64,000 nucleotides of DNA, taken from contig CANONN010000012.1 in assembly GCA_947567625.1 (NCBI GenBank), positions 1-64,000 on the forward strand, given 5' to 3'. This document shows, in pieces, positions 16,991 through 25,205 of the stretch (within the stretch, counting starts at the first letter, position 1; every line of letters starts with the position of its first letter). The notes beneath the pieces are model-generated. The model had not been told where the DNA came from. It saw only the letters and a list, made by a program, of their open reading frames with translations, and did not search any database. Both the position numbers and the translations under genes were made by a program. Source of the DNA: an uncultured Roseburia sp. (lineage in GTDB: Bacteria > Bacillota > Clostridia > Lachnospirales > Lachnospiraceae).

Positions 16991-17665
16991 ATGACAGAAG
17001 ATTTGACATTAAATATGAACGCATTTCTGCCCCTGCGCGATGTGGTGTTTCATACCCTGCGGGAGGCGATATTAAAAGGCGAGTTAAAGCCCGGGGAGCG
17101 TCTGATGGAGCTGCAATTGGCGGCCAAGCTCGGCGTGAGCCGCACGCCGATTCGTGAGGCGATCCGTATGCTGGAGCTGGAGGGACTTGCGGTGACCGTT
17201 CCGCGAAAGGGCGCGGAGGTGGCGCGCATGACCGAAAAAGACATGGAGGATGTGCTGCAAATTCGCGAAGCGTTGGACGAGCTGGCGGCCTCGATCGCCT
17301 GCCGGCAGATTACGCCGGAGGAGCTTTCGGAGCTTAGGAAGACGGCGAAAGAATTTGAGGAATACACAAAAACCGGCGACGTAAAGCGCATCGCGGAGGT
17401 GGACGTGCGTTTTCACGATATTATCTATCAGGCGACGCGCAATCCCAAACTGGTCGCGATGTTAAGTAATCTCAGGGAACAGATGTACCGCTACCGCGTC
17501 GAATACTTAAAAGACGAAAAGAATTATCCGATACTGGTAAAGGAGCACAGCGAGATTTTGGCCGGTCTCGAGGAAAAAAATCAAAAAAGTGTCAAGAACG
17601 CCATGTATCAGCACGTCAGAAACCAGGTGCGGGCGGTCAAGGAAATTATCCGCGAACAAGAATAA
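16991..17665 (+). CDS. GntR-family transcriptional regulator (FCD type)
   Basis: This 224-residue regulator has an N-terminal winged helix (about 10-75) with the GntR signature LREAILKGELKPGERL and the recognition helix GVSRTPIREAIRMLE. The all-helical FCD ligand-binding domain (about 85-220) holds the metal-binding pattern Asp/His (DVRFHDIIYQ) and a later EHSEIL. Ligands of this subfamily are usually small organic acids; the actual one cannot be read. I prefer the ATG at 16991, preceded by GGAG, over one four codons earlier. Its targets are unknown; the flanking genes are ispE and the spore germination genes. Confidence 0.88.
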   Translation: MTEDLTLNMNAFLPLRDVVFHTLREAILKGELKPGERLMELQLAAKLGVSRTPIREAIRMLELEGLAVTVPRKGAEVARMTEKDMEDVLQIREALDELAASIACRQITPEELSELRKTAKEFEEYTKTGDVKRIAEVDVRFHDIIYQATRNPKLVAMLSNLREQMYRYRVEYLKDEKNYPILVKEHSEILAGLEEKNQKSVKNAMYQHVRNQVRAVKEIIREQE

Positions 17666-17691
17666 AATATCAATTTTTGGAACACAATGAA

Positions 17692-17729
17692 AAGGAAGGA
17701 AGAAGCCCAGGCTTGTTCGTTCCTTTTTT
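17692..17729 (+). terminator. Terminator after the GntR gene
   Basis: An imperfect stem between 17692-17706 and 17711-17725, closed by a CCAG loop, ends in a run of six T. It shows that an upstream extension of the gerA reading frame to 17687 is not translated. Confidence 0.75.
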
Positions 17730-17741
17730 CGTATTTTAAAA

Positions 17742-17772
17742 GTAATCGTGCAGCCTTCGGCTTCCCTGTTAC
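17742..17772 (-). repeat. Interspersed palindromic repeat, copy in reverse orientation
   Basis: The reverse complement reads GTAACAGGGAAGCCGAAGG and then CTGCACGATTAC, nearly the same as the copy at 30712. Flanking AAAA and TTTT extend the stem. It lies between the GntR terminator and gerA. Confidence 0.65.
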
Positions 17773-17809
17773 TTTTACATTCATGACAGATAGAAATGAG
17801 AGGATTCGT

Positions 17810-19315
17810 ATGGCCAAGACGCAGGAGAAGACACAGATTAGCCCTGTACTGAAAGAAAATATTGAACATATGGAGCAGCTGTTTTGCGTGTGCGACGACA
17901 TCAAAAAAAAGGAGCTGATCCTGGGGGAAAACCAGGATGTACCCTGTTACCTGATGTTTATTGAGGTTGCGATCGATATGGGAAAATCCACGCTGAACGG
18001 GCTGCTAAAGTATCTGCGCGGATTAAAGAGGGAAGAAATCATAGCGGCGCTGGAAAAAAACGCGGTGGGCGTATCCGACGCCACTTATTTTACGACGATC
18101 GAGGAGGCCGGCGACGGGCTTTTGACCGGCGATGTGATCCTGTTTGTGGACGGATTTACCAAAGCGGTCAAGATACCGGACGGGGGTTATCCGAATATGG
18201 GCATTTCCGAGGCGGATTCGGAGAAAGTCATCCGCGGTTCCAACGAGGGATTCTGCGATTCCGTAAAACAGAATGCCGCGCTGATACGCAAGCGCATACG
18301 CTCGCCCAAGGTGAAAGTCAAACAGCTGTTCTGCGGCAGCCGTTCCCATACCTGCGTGTATCTGACCTATATAGAAGATCTGGTTTATCCGGGGCTTTTA
18401 GAGGAGATCGAGCGCAGGCTTACGGATTTTGAAATCGACGGCGTTTTGGACAGCGGTGTGTTAGAGCAGCTCTCGGAAGATAAGTGGTATTCGCCGTTTC
18501 CACAATTTCAGACAACCGAGCGGCCGGACCGGGCGGCAATGTCCATCCTGGAGGGGCGGGTCGTCCTGCTCTCGGACAATTCGCCGGTCGCGCTGCTTTT
18601 GCCGACCGATTACAATTCGTTTGTGCGCACCAGCGACGATTACTATAACCGCTGGGAGATCGCGACGTTTGGAAGAATGTTGCGCTATGTGGCTTCCTTT
18701 TTTGCCATGACGCTGCCGGGGTTCTATCTGGCGCTGACAAATTTTCATACCCAGATACTGCCGACGACGCTGTTGCTGGCGTTTGCGGATGCCAGACAGG
18801 GCGTACCGTTTCCGGCGGTGATCGAGGTTATTATCATGGAATTGTCGTTTGAACTGCTGCGGGAGGCGGGCGTGCGGCTGCCCGGGGCGATGGGGAATAC
18901 GATCGGTATCGTCGGCGGCCTGATCATCGGACAGGCGGCTGTGGAGGCGAACCTGGTGAGCCCCATCGTCGTCATCGTCATATCGTTTACGGCGCTCTGT
19001 TCGTTCGCCATTCCCAACGAGGAATTCGCCACGGCTTTCCGCGTGTTAAAGTTTGCCCTGATCTTATTGTCCGCATGGCTGGGGTATTTTGGCATGCTCG
19101 CGGGACTGCTTGCGATTCTGATTCATCTGGCAAATTTAAAGAGCTTTCAGATTCCCTACCTTATGCCGTTTGTCGGCGCCGATTTGAACGATTATGAGGA
19201 TGAGCGCGACTTTTTGTGGCGGCTGCCAATCCGCAAAATCACGAAGCGGCCGATCTATGCGCGCAGAGAGGAGAGGACCAAACTGATCTTTGGGAAAAAA
19301 GCGGGAAAGGGGTAG
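17810..19315 (+). CDS. Spore germination protein, GerA family
   Basis: This 501-residue protein is the A subunit of a Ger-type germinant receptor in the spore inner membrane, which starts germination when it binds a nutrient. The first 270 residues are soluble (GerA N-terminal domain, with TYFTTIEEAGDGLLTGDV and ERPDRAAMSILEGRVVLL). The rest has four or five membrane segments with LPGFYLALTNFHTQILPT, the family signature ELLREAGVRLPGAMGNTIGIVGG, and PYLMPF. The ATG at 17810 follows GAGAGGA. The frame continues upstream but there overlaps a terminator and lacks a ribosome site. The B-C subunit gene begins 4 bases after the stop. Confidence 0.93.
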   Translation: MAKTQEKTQISPVLKENIEHMEQLFCVCDDIKKKELILGENQDVPCYLMFIEVAIDMGKSTLNGLLKYLRGLKREEIIAALEKNAVGVSDATYFTTIEEAGDGLLTGDVILFVDGFTKAVKIPDGGYPNMGISEADSEKVIRGSNEGFCDSVKQNAALIRKRIRSPKVKVKQLFCGSRSHTCVYLTYIEDLVYPGLLEEIERRLTDFEIDGVLDSGVLEQLSEDKWYSPFPQFQTTERPDRAAMSILEGRVVLLSDNSPVALLLPTDYNSFVRTSDDYYNRWEIATFGRMLRYVASFFAMTLPGFYLALTNFHTQILPTTLLLAFADARQGVPFPAVIEVIIMELSFELLREAGVRLPGAMGNTIGIVGGLIIGQAAVEANLVSPIVVIVISFTALCSFAIPNEEFATAFRVLKFALILLSAWLGYFGMLAGLLAILIHLANLKSFQIPYLMPFVGADLNDYEDERDFLWRLPIRKITKRPIYARREERTKLIFGKKAGKG

Positions 19316-19319
19316 CAGA

Positions 19320-21380
19320 ATGTTTTCACAAAATCAAAAAATATCGGGACGGCAGACCTTCCGTCTGCTGACCTACGACCTTTTGGGACTTGGAACATTG
19401 ATGATACCGCCGTTTTTGGCGAGGGATGCGGGAACGGACGGCGTTTTTTGTATCTTTTTGGGAATTGTGGCCGGGGTGCTCTATCTGAAGATGCTGGGGG
19501 TGGTGCTTGGCGACATGAACGGCAGTTATCCGGCGTATCTGGAAGAAAAAATGGGGGCCTTTTTCGGCAAGCTCGCAACGTGCTGTTATGGCATTTATTT
19601 CGTGTGTTTGGCCGGTTATGCGGCCTATCTGTTTACCGACGCCGTCTTAAAGCATCTGCTGCGGGAGGAGTCGTTTTACCTGGTGCTCGCGGTCGTACTG
19701 GCGCTGACTGCTTACGGGATATGGAGCGGCGTCGAGGGCAGGGCCCGGGTATATGAGGTGCTCTTTTGGATTTTGCTGCTTCCCTTTTTCCTCATTCTGT
19801 TCTCTTCGGTGTGGGATGTGCGCACCGATTACTGGACGCCCGTGTTTGTTACGAACGCCGCGGGCGTTTGGCGCGGAACGTATGTGGTGTTTGTCTTTTT
19901 TTCGATGCTGACGTTGGTCCTCTTTCTCGGCAGCTATGTGCAGAAAAAGAAAGCGCTGATAAAAGCGGGAAAGATGGCGCTCTTTTTCTGCGGCGGTATT
20001 TTCGTCGTCTTATATCTGTTGCTGGTGGGCATATTCGGGAGCCCTGCGCTCGCGGAAATGGATTTTCCCGCTATGATTATGATGAGCACCGTGCAGTTTA
20101 CAGGAGGCTTTTTAAAGCGCACGGACGCGCTGATGTTTGGCATATGGTTTTTCACACTGTACGCGTTCTTGAGCAGTACGGCCTTTTACGGGCAGAGCGC
20201 TCTGTGCCATGCGTTTTTCGGTGAGAAGGCGGCCGGCGCCAAAAAAAACGGGTGTATTGTGGCGGCGCTTTTGGCCGCCGCTGCCCTGGCCATCCTGTTT
20301 TACCGCGACAATACCAGTATCGCGGTGTTTGAAAATATCATCGGTTATGTGGCGACGCCGTTTCTCGTGCTGATTCCCGCACTGTTGGCTGTGGCGGTCA
20401 AGTTTACCGGCAGGGGGGCAAAGCGTGCGGCGGCGCTGGTGATGCTGTGCATCTTCTGTGCGCCGCTGTGCGGCTGCAATACGGCAGAGCTGGAGGATAA
20501 AAATTTTCCGATTGAGCTTGCGGTGTCGGATATCTATGATTTTGGCGCTTCTTTTACCAACGAGGAAAACGGCGGCAATAAGCTGGCCGACTATTCCCAT
20601 TTAAAAGTGGTCGTGCTGGAGCAGGACTTTTATGAGAATGAGCGCGCCATGACGGCTTTTTTGGAGCTGTTGGAAAACAAGCTGGAAGTGCCGCGCAACA
20701 CGTACGTCGTGGTGGCGGAGGACGCCAAAAAGATCGTGGGGCTGGAAGAGAAGCTGGGCCAGTCGGCCGGCACTTATATCGAGGAGATGTTTGAGAACGT
20801 AACCTATATCAAGAAGATGGCATATCCTACGCTGGGGACGCTCTATCAGGAGAAGAAAAACCGTTCCGAGACGCTTTTGGTTCCCTATCTTGTCGTGCTC
20901 GACGATAAGCCGGTGGTCGATCACTACATGGTATGGAAGCGCGGCCAGGCGGCGGGGGAGATCGATAACGAGATGGCGCTGCTATCGGCGTTTACGACCA
21001 ATGAGATGGACGAGTACACGCTGGCGTTGGGCAGCGGGGAACAGGTGCGGCTCTTCGATATCAAAAATGAAATTACGTTCGGCACGGACAAAAAAGGAAA
21101 AAGAAAAGTATATGTGAATGTCAATTGCAGCGGAGAGGTACTCTATGACGAAGATCTTACGGCGCACAATAAGCAGAGGCTAAACGAGGCCATCTATTCT
21201 TATATGAATCAGCTTGCGCGGACGGCACGCTTAGAATACCGGATTGATCTTGCGGACAGCTTTAAAAAGCTGGGCGGGGGCGCCAGAGAGTGGTATCTCG
21301 ATTACCGGGACACTCCCCAGGATTATGAAAAAGAGGTGCAGCTTGTCTACCGCGGAGAGATCTGCTGGGTTAATTTTTAA
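19320..21380 (+). CDS. Fused GerB permease and GerC lipoprotein of a germinant receptor
   Basis: This 686-residue protein combines two receptor subunits that are usually separate. Residues 1-362 are a GerB-type, APC-like permease with about ten membrane segments (ending FLVLIPALLAVAVKF). Residues 367-386 look like a lipoprotein signal (basic KR, a hydrophobic stretch, APLCGC) with Cys386 as the likely lipidated residue. Residues 387-686 are a GerC domain, starting NTAELEDKNFPIELAVSD. One continuous frame with no stop argues for a true fusion. The start at 19320 follows AAGGGG, four bases after the gerA stop. If signal peptidase II cuts before Cys386, the subunits would separate after translation. 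Confidence 0.88.
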   Translation: MFSQNQKISGRQTFRLLTYDLLGLGTLMIPPFLARDAGTDGVFCIFLGIVAGVLYLKMLGVVLGDMNGSYPAYLEEKMGAFFGKLATCCYGIYFVCLAGYAAYLFTDAVLKHLLREESFYLVLAVVLALTAYGIWSGVEGRARVYEVLFWILLLPFFLILFSSVWDVRTDYWTPVFVTNAAGVWRGTYVVFVFFSMLTLVLFLGSYVQKKKALIKAGKMALFFCGGIFVVLYLLLVGIFGSPALAEMDFPAMIMMSTVQFTGGFLKRTDALMFGIWFFTLYAFLSSTAFYGQSALCHAFFGEKAAGAKKNGCIVAALLAAAALAILFYRDNTSIAVFENIIGYVATPFLVLIPALLAVAVKFTGRGAKRAAALVMLCIFCAPLCGCNTAELEDKNFPIELAVSDIYDFGASFTNEENGGNKLADYSHLKVVVLEQDFYENERAMTAFLELLENKLEVPRNTYVVVAEDAKKIVGLEEKLGQSAGTYIEEMFENVTYIKKMAYPTLGTLYQEKKNRSETLLVPYLVVLDDKPVVDHYMVWKRGQAAGEIDNEMALLSAFTTNEMDEYTLALGSGEQVRLFDIKNEITFGTDKKGKRKVYVNVNCSGEVLYDEDLTAHNKQRLNEAIYSYMNQLARTARLEYRIDLADSFKKLGGGAREWYLDYRDTPQDYEKEVQLVYRGEICWVNF

Positions 21381-21407
21381 AATGACAGCGGCCGGGGCAA
21401 AAAAATT

Positions 21408-21436
21408 GTATAACGTCCGGCAAATTTGGAAATAGT
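21408..21436 (+). promoter_or_regulatory. Sigma-F type promoter of spoIIR
   Basis: GTATA (21408-21412), a 15-base spacer and GGAAATAGT (21428-21436) fit the sigma-F consensus GYATA-N15-GGNNANANT at every fixed position. SpoIIR is a forespore sigma-F target in Bacillus, so position and identity agree. Confidence 0.75.
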
Positions 21437-21478
21437 TTCTTTAAAGAAATTAGAAAAGGGTTTCGGAGGAACGATTTC

Positions 21479-22111
21479 ATGAAGACAGTCGTGAAAAAGA
21501 CAATTTTTTTGCTATTTGCCGGGGTATCTGTTTTACTTTTACTCATAACTGGTATACAATATAAAAACAGATACTGTTTCCAGAGACAGCTTGCGGATAA
21601 GGTGCTGCGCTTTCATGTGCTGGCCGAGAGCGACAGCGCTTATGACCAGCAGATGAAATTAATGGTCAGGGATGAGATCGGCGCCATGCTCGCAGAGCAG
21701 CTGGACGGCATCGACAGCTTGGCGGCGTGTGAAAAGAAGGTTGCCGCCCTGCTGCCCCAGATCGAGCGGACGGCGGAGGAGACGCTGCGGAAAGCCGGAT
21801 GTACGGCGGCGGTGACGGCGTCTCTTGAGCAGGCGGACTTTCCGGTAAAGCGCTACGGCGACTATACGTTTCCGGCGGGCAGTTACGAAGCGCTGCGCGT
21901 CAAAATCGGCGAGGGAGAAGGTCAGAATTGGTGGTGCGTGATGTACCCCAATATGTGCTTTGCGGACAGTGTCTACGAGGAAGTAGGCGATCAGGAAGAG
22001 GAAGCGCTGCGGCGCGTGCTTTCAGGGGAAGAGTACGAGGCCGTCCTGGCGGCCGGCGATTACCAGGTGAAATTTAAATATTTGACTTTTTTAAACCGAT
22101 TGTTACAATAG
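21479..22111 (+). CDS. spoIIR: Stage II sporulation protein R (SpoIIR)
   Basis: SpoIIR is made in the forespore and exported into the space between the two membranes, where it triggers SpoIIGA to process pro-sigma-E in the mother cell. This 210-residue protein has a basic N-terminus and one hydrophobic segment (about 8-27). The conserved LRFHVLAESDSAYDQQMKL follows, then RDEIGAML, and a late WWCVMYPNMCF. GGAGG lies about 11 bases before the ATG. A sigma-F type promoter is 43 bases upstream, so forespore-specific expression is expected. Confidence 0.93.
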   Translation: MKTVVKKTIFLLFAGVSVLLLLITGIQYKNRYCFQRQLADKVLRFHVLAESDSAYDQQMKLMVRDEIGAMLAEQLDGIDSLAACEKKVAALLPQIERTAEETLRKAGCTAAVTASLEQADFPVKRYGDYTFPAGSYEALRVKIGEGEGQNWWCVMYPNMCFADSVYEEVGDQEEEALRRVLSGEEYEAVLAAGDYQVKFKYLTFLNRLLQ

Positions 22112-22141
22112 AGACAAAGAGACAGACTTGGAGGAGTACCA

Positions 22142-22585
22142 ATGACAAAAGAAGTGATCGTTGCAGTAAAGGGCTTACAGTTTATGGAAGAGCAGGACAA
22201 TACGCCGGTGGAGGTGATCACCAGGGGGGAGTATTATTATAAGAACGGCAAACACTATGTGATCTACGAGGAGCTGATGGAGGGCACGGAAAGCCCTACG
22301 AAGAATGTGCTCAAGTTCTATGACGACACGCTTGAGATCACCAAAAAAGGCGCTGTCAACGTACATATGATGTTTGAGGTGGGAGAAAAGAATGTGACTT
22401 ACTATTACACCCCGTATGGAAGTATTTTAATCGGGGTCGAGGGAAAGCGCATCGCGCTGTCGGAGACGGACGAGCGCATCGAGATACAGGCGGATTACGG
22501 CATGGAGGTCAATTATGAGTATCTCGCGGACTGTAGTATCACGGTCTGCGTCACCGCGCCGGGAGCGCAGGATTTTCATTTTTAA
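22142..22585 (+). CDS. DUF1934 beta-barrel protein
   Basis: This 147-residue protein belongs to the DUF1934 family (YwiB-like), small cytoplasmic proteins with a lipocalin-like beta barrel and no settled function. Nearly the whole length is alternating beta strands, for example ITRGEYYYKNGKHYVIYEE, then VNVHMMFEVGEKNVTYYYTPYG and the C-terminal MEVNYEYLADCSI. GGAGGAG lies before the ATG. It begins 30 bases after spoIIR and is probably co-transcribed, which might place it in sporulation, but that is only context. Confidence 0.85.
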   Translation: MTKEVIVAVKGLQFMEEQDNTPVEVITRGEYYYKNGKHYVIYEELMEGTESPTKNVLKFYDDTLEITKKGAVNVHMMFEVGEKNVTYYYTPYGSILIGVEGKRIALSETDERIEIQADYGMEVNYEYLADCSITVCVTAPGAQDFHF

Positions 22586-22727
22586 TTGTCCATAAATTTG
22601 TTTGTTTTAGCCAATTATATATTTTTCTCTGTTGCTTCAATAATTTCCATCGGATTATACTCCTTAAACCACAAATTATCTACCATTAAATAATCGAGTA
22701 GGGAAGAGCCATCTTCCCCTGCGCATA

Positions 22728-22757
22728 AAAATAAACCCGTCAGCTTTACTGACAGGC
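22728..22757 (-). terminator. Terminator of the minus-strand membrane protein gene
   Basis: Read on the minus strand, CCTGTCAG and CTGACGGG pair around TAAAG, followed by TTTATTTTT. It lies about 35 bases beyond the end of the gene at 22792. Confidence 0.75.
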
Positions 22758-22791
22758 TTAATAAAATAATCTCACGCTTCCCACAGGGGAG

Positions 22792-23301
22792 TTATTTTTT
22801 ACGTTTCTTTGCCGCGGCGAGATCTTCTTTGTTCTTTTGAACCTCCACGGCGGCCCGGTCCGCTTTTTCTTTCAGGCGCAGGCGAAAGCTCTTTTTGCCC
22901 TCCGGTTTTTCCAGGGGTCCGCGTATGCCGCTGACTTTGGTGATATAAAGCCCGCTGACAGAGGCTTTGATCTCTTTTTTGACGGGAATCAGTTCAAAGA
23001 TGGACTCGTCGGCGATCAGCGACATGATCTTTGGGCCGACTTTTGCTTTCACGATCGGAAGCTTAGAGCGCCGCATCAGCTTTGGGGTCTGTTCCAAAAC
23101 GATCTGCGGCAGCCCGGCATCTTTGATGGGCATTCGCTTTTTGTCGATCACCAGCATCGTGACGGTCTGCGCGTTGGCCGCGAGCTGTTCATCTTGTTCT
23201 TCCTTTTTTTTCTGCGCCTTTTTGCCGAGAAAATATAATACAATCGTTGCGATCAGCAAAATGGCGAGAATGACCAGTAAGACAATGGCAACTGGACTCA
23301 T
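22792..23301 (-). CDS. Single-pass membrane protein of unknown function
   Basis: This 169-residue protein has a hydrophobic N-terminal segment (about 3-25), then a very basic stretch GKKAQKKKEEQ, which predicts a large cytoplasmic domain. The middle (about 45-130) has regular beta-rich phrases such as TVTMLVIDKKRMPIKDAGLP and PKIMSLIADESIFELIPV. The last 40 residues are highly charged and end in KKRKK. I do not recognise a named family. GGAGGAG precedes the ATG. It is transcribed alone, convergent with the DUF1934 gene. Confidence 0.75.
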   Translation of the reverse strand: MSPVAIVLLVILAILLIATIVLYFLGKKAQKKKEEQDEQLAANAQTVTMLVIDKKRMPIKDAGLPQIVLEQTPKLMRRSKLPIVKAKVGPKIMSLIADESIFELIPVKKEIKASVSGLYITKVSGIRGPLEKPEGKKSFRLRLKEKADRAAVEVQKNKEDLAAAKKRKK

Positions 23302-23615
23302 GCTACTCTCCTCCTAAAAACACGTTGATATCTGATTATATCATTTATTTGGCAAAAAAGCAATTGCCCAAAGTGTACAAGTTCCAGAAAAACGGTAATA
23401 CTATTATAGGTATTTGGTAACAGTTGCAGGCAAACTTTAAATGGAGCGGATTCCGTAACTATGAAGCCGAAGGCTGAATAGTTGCCGGTAATTGTGAAAT
23501 TTTTGTGCCGATACTTTTCTTTTGGCGTTATTTATGCTATGGTAAATAGGTTATTTAGAGTAAAAACAGTGACGGCGGCAGGTTGTGATGCCGTCATCTG
23601 GAATGGAGGATTATA
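23302..23615. other. Intergenic region with a palindromic repeat
   Basis: This 314-base divergent gap holds the palindromic repeat copy at 23455-23485 preceded by CGGATTCC, as in the copy near 1281. The stretch from 23500 to 23560 is AT-rich and probably contains the promoter of the lipoprotein gene, but no box pair with good spacing stands out. Confidence 0.5.
23428..23485 (+). repeat. Interspersed palindromic repeat, copy with 5' flank
   Basis: The 31-nt palindrome GTAACTATGAAGCC...TAGTTGC (23455-23485) is preceded by CAAACTTTAAATGGAGCGG at about 23430-23448. The same flank occurs in inverse orientation inside the folded stretch at 11965-11987, which supports one composite repeat family. 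Confidence 0.65.
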
Positions 23616-25112
23616 ATGAAAAAGAAAATAGCTGCGATTTTACTGGGAACGATGCTTTGTAGCACGCTTACCGCCTGCGGTGGAAAGGACGGGGAGGATG
23701 CCGTCCAATCCACGGAGCAAAGCGAGACAGGCGACGTTTCGCCTGCCGAATCCGAAACTGCGGATACAGAGACGGGCTATGTTAGCGAGAGCCGCGGATA
23801 TCAGATCAAAGGCTCCGATTATGTTGTCTCCCTCTGCGACTACAAAGGGGTTCCGGTCACTCTGACGAGAGATTACAGCGTCGAGAGACAGGATGCCGTC
23901 GATTATCTGAGTGAGACGATCGACGACTTTACCGAGCAATACGGCGGATTTTATCTGGCGGATGACACAAAGACCCAGGTCGGAGCCGGCGACGTGGTCA
24001 ATGTCGACTATGTGGGGACATTGGACGGCGAGGAGTTTACCGGGGGCAGCGCCACCGATCAGAATATCGACGTGGACAACAACCGTTCCGTGGGCAGTCT
24101 GGCTTCGGGCGCTTATATCGAAGGCTTTACCGACGGCTTAAAGGGAGCCAAGGTGGGCGATACGATCGAATCCAAGGTGACGTTCCCAGCCGATTATGGA
24201 AATAAAGATCTGGCCGGCAAAGAAGTCGTGTTTACTTTTACCGTGAATTCCGTGCAAAAACAGGTGACGATTGATAATGTAGACGATGCGTTTGCCAAAG
24301 ACCAGTTCCGGGTAGATACCGTGGAGGAGATGTGGCAGTTCTTGGAGGATTATCTCACCAGCCAGGCACAGGCACAGCGGGGGAGCGATATCAACGGAGC
24401 GATACAGGATTATATGCTCGCAAACTGCGAGTTAAATCTGCCGGAGGATTACCTGGCAGCCAGATTAAACGATTACAGACATTCTTTTGTCGAGACCAAC
24501 TGCGGCGGAGATGAGAGCCAGCTTGAGAATTATCTTAGCACTTACTATGGCGTTACGCTCGAGGAAGCGCAGGAGACCTGGGAGCGGGGAATCCGCGAGC
24601 AGGTGGGCATGGAGTGTATTATGGACGCCGTGGCCGACAAGGAGGGAATCACGTTCGTGCAGGAAGAGTACGACGCGTATGTCAAGGCCCTTGTCGACAG
24701 CGGAACGTACAACTCACAGGAAGATATCTATTACAGCTACGGATACGGTGACACGGTATACGGCGAAAACTATACCAAGGCGCTCTATCTGAGCAATCTG
24801 GCGCTGGATGTGGTAAAACAGGCAGCGGTGATCACCGAGGATGTGACAGGGGAAAGCGAGACGGCGTCAGGAAGCGAGACGGTGTCAGGAAGCGAGACGG
24901 CGGGAAGTGAGACGGCATCAGGAAGCGAGACAGCGGGAAGTGAAGCGGCGTCAGGAAGCGAGACAGCGGGAAGTGAAGCGGCGTCAGGAAGCGAGACGGC
25001 GGGAAGTAAAGCGGCGTCAGGAAGCGAGACAGCGGGAAGTGAAGCGGCGTCAGGAAGCGAGACGGCGGGAAGTGAAGCGGCGTCAGGAAGCGAGACGAAA
25101 GGGAAGCAGTAA
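23616..25112 (+). CDS. Lipoprotein with FKBP/trigger-factor-like peptidyl-prolyl isomerase
   Basis: This 498-residue protein has a lipoprotein signal peptide ending in LTACGG (Cys21). An FKBP domain follows at about 120-215 (GDVVNVDYVGTLDGEEFTGG, then GLKGAKVGDTIESKVTFP), and next a helical domain like the C-terminal arm of trigger factor (about 220-400). It would work outside the membrane, helping secreted proteins fold. The last 88 residues are a tandem repeat of 11 residues (GSETAGSEAAS), a flexible and acidic tail. GGAGG lies 8 bases before the ATG. The rarA gene follows 93 bases later. Confidence 0.87.
   Translation: MKKKIAAILLGTMLCSTLTACGGKDGEDAVQSTEQSETGDVSPAESETADTETGYVSESRGYQIKGSDYVVSLCDYKGVPVTLTRDYSVERQDAVDYLSETIDDFTEQYGGFYLADDTKTQVGAGDVVNVDYVGTLDGEEFTGGSATDQNIDVDNNRSVGSLASGAYIEGFTDGLKGAKVGDTIESKVTFPADYGNKDLAGKEVVFTFTVNSVQKQVTIDNVDDAFAKDQFRVDTVEEMWQFLEDYLTSQAQAQRGSDINGAIQDYMLANCELNLPEDYLAARLNDYRHSFVETNCGGDESQLENYLSTYYGVTLEEAQETWERGIREQVGMECIMDAVADKEGITFVQEEYDAYVKALVDSGTYNSQEDIYYSYGYGDTVYGENYTKALYLSNLALDVVKQAAVITEDVTGESETASGSETVSGSETAGSETASGSETAGSEAASGSETAGSEAASGSETAGSKAASGSETAGSEAASGSETAGSEAASGSETKGKQ
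24888..25097 (+). repeat. 33-bp tandem repeat in the lipoprotein gene
   Basis: Six 33-bp units encode GSETAGSE(A/T)AS, followed by a partial unit. One unit has Lys in place of Glu. Near-identical DNA copies suggest recent expansion by slippage or recombination, so repeat number probably varies between strains. Confidence 0.9.
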
Positions 25113-25205
25113 GCGCCAGCTTACTATGGCGTTGCATATTTCATCTGGATTTGCGCCGCGCAACAGCCGCAATCTGGCGGCTGCGTGACGAGGAGGGAGA
25201 GCGTC

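Noticed and set aside
17687-17809. N-terminal extension of the gerA reading frame
   Set aside because: The added part overlaps the GntR terminator and a palindromic repeat and has no ribosome site. The ATG at 17810 is well supported.
24888-25097. CRISPR-like regularity of the 33-bp units, and likewise of the 45-bp units at 31043-31267
   Set aside because: The units are directly adjacent without spacers, lie in frame inside genes and encode simple linkers.
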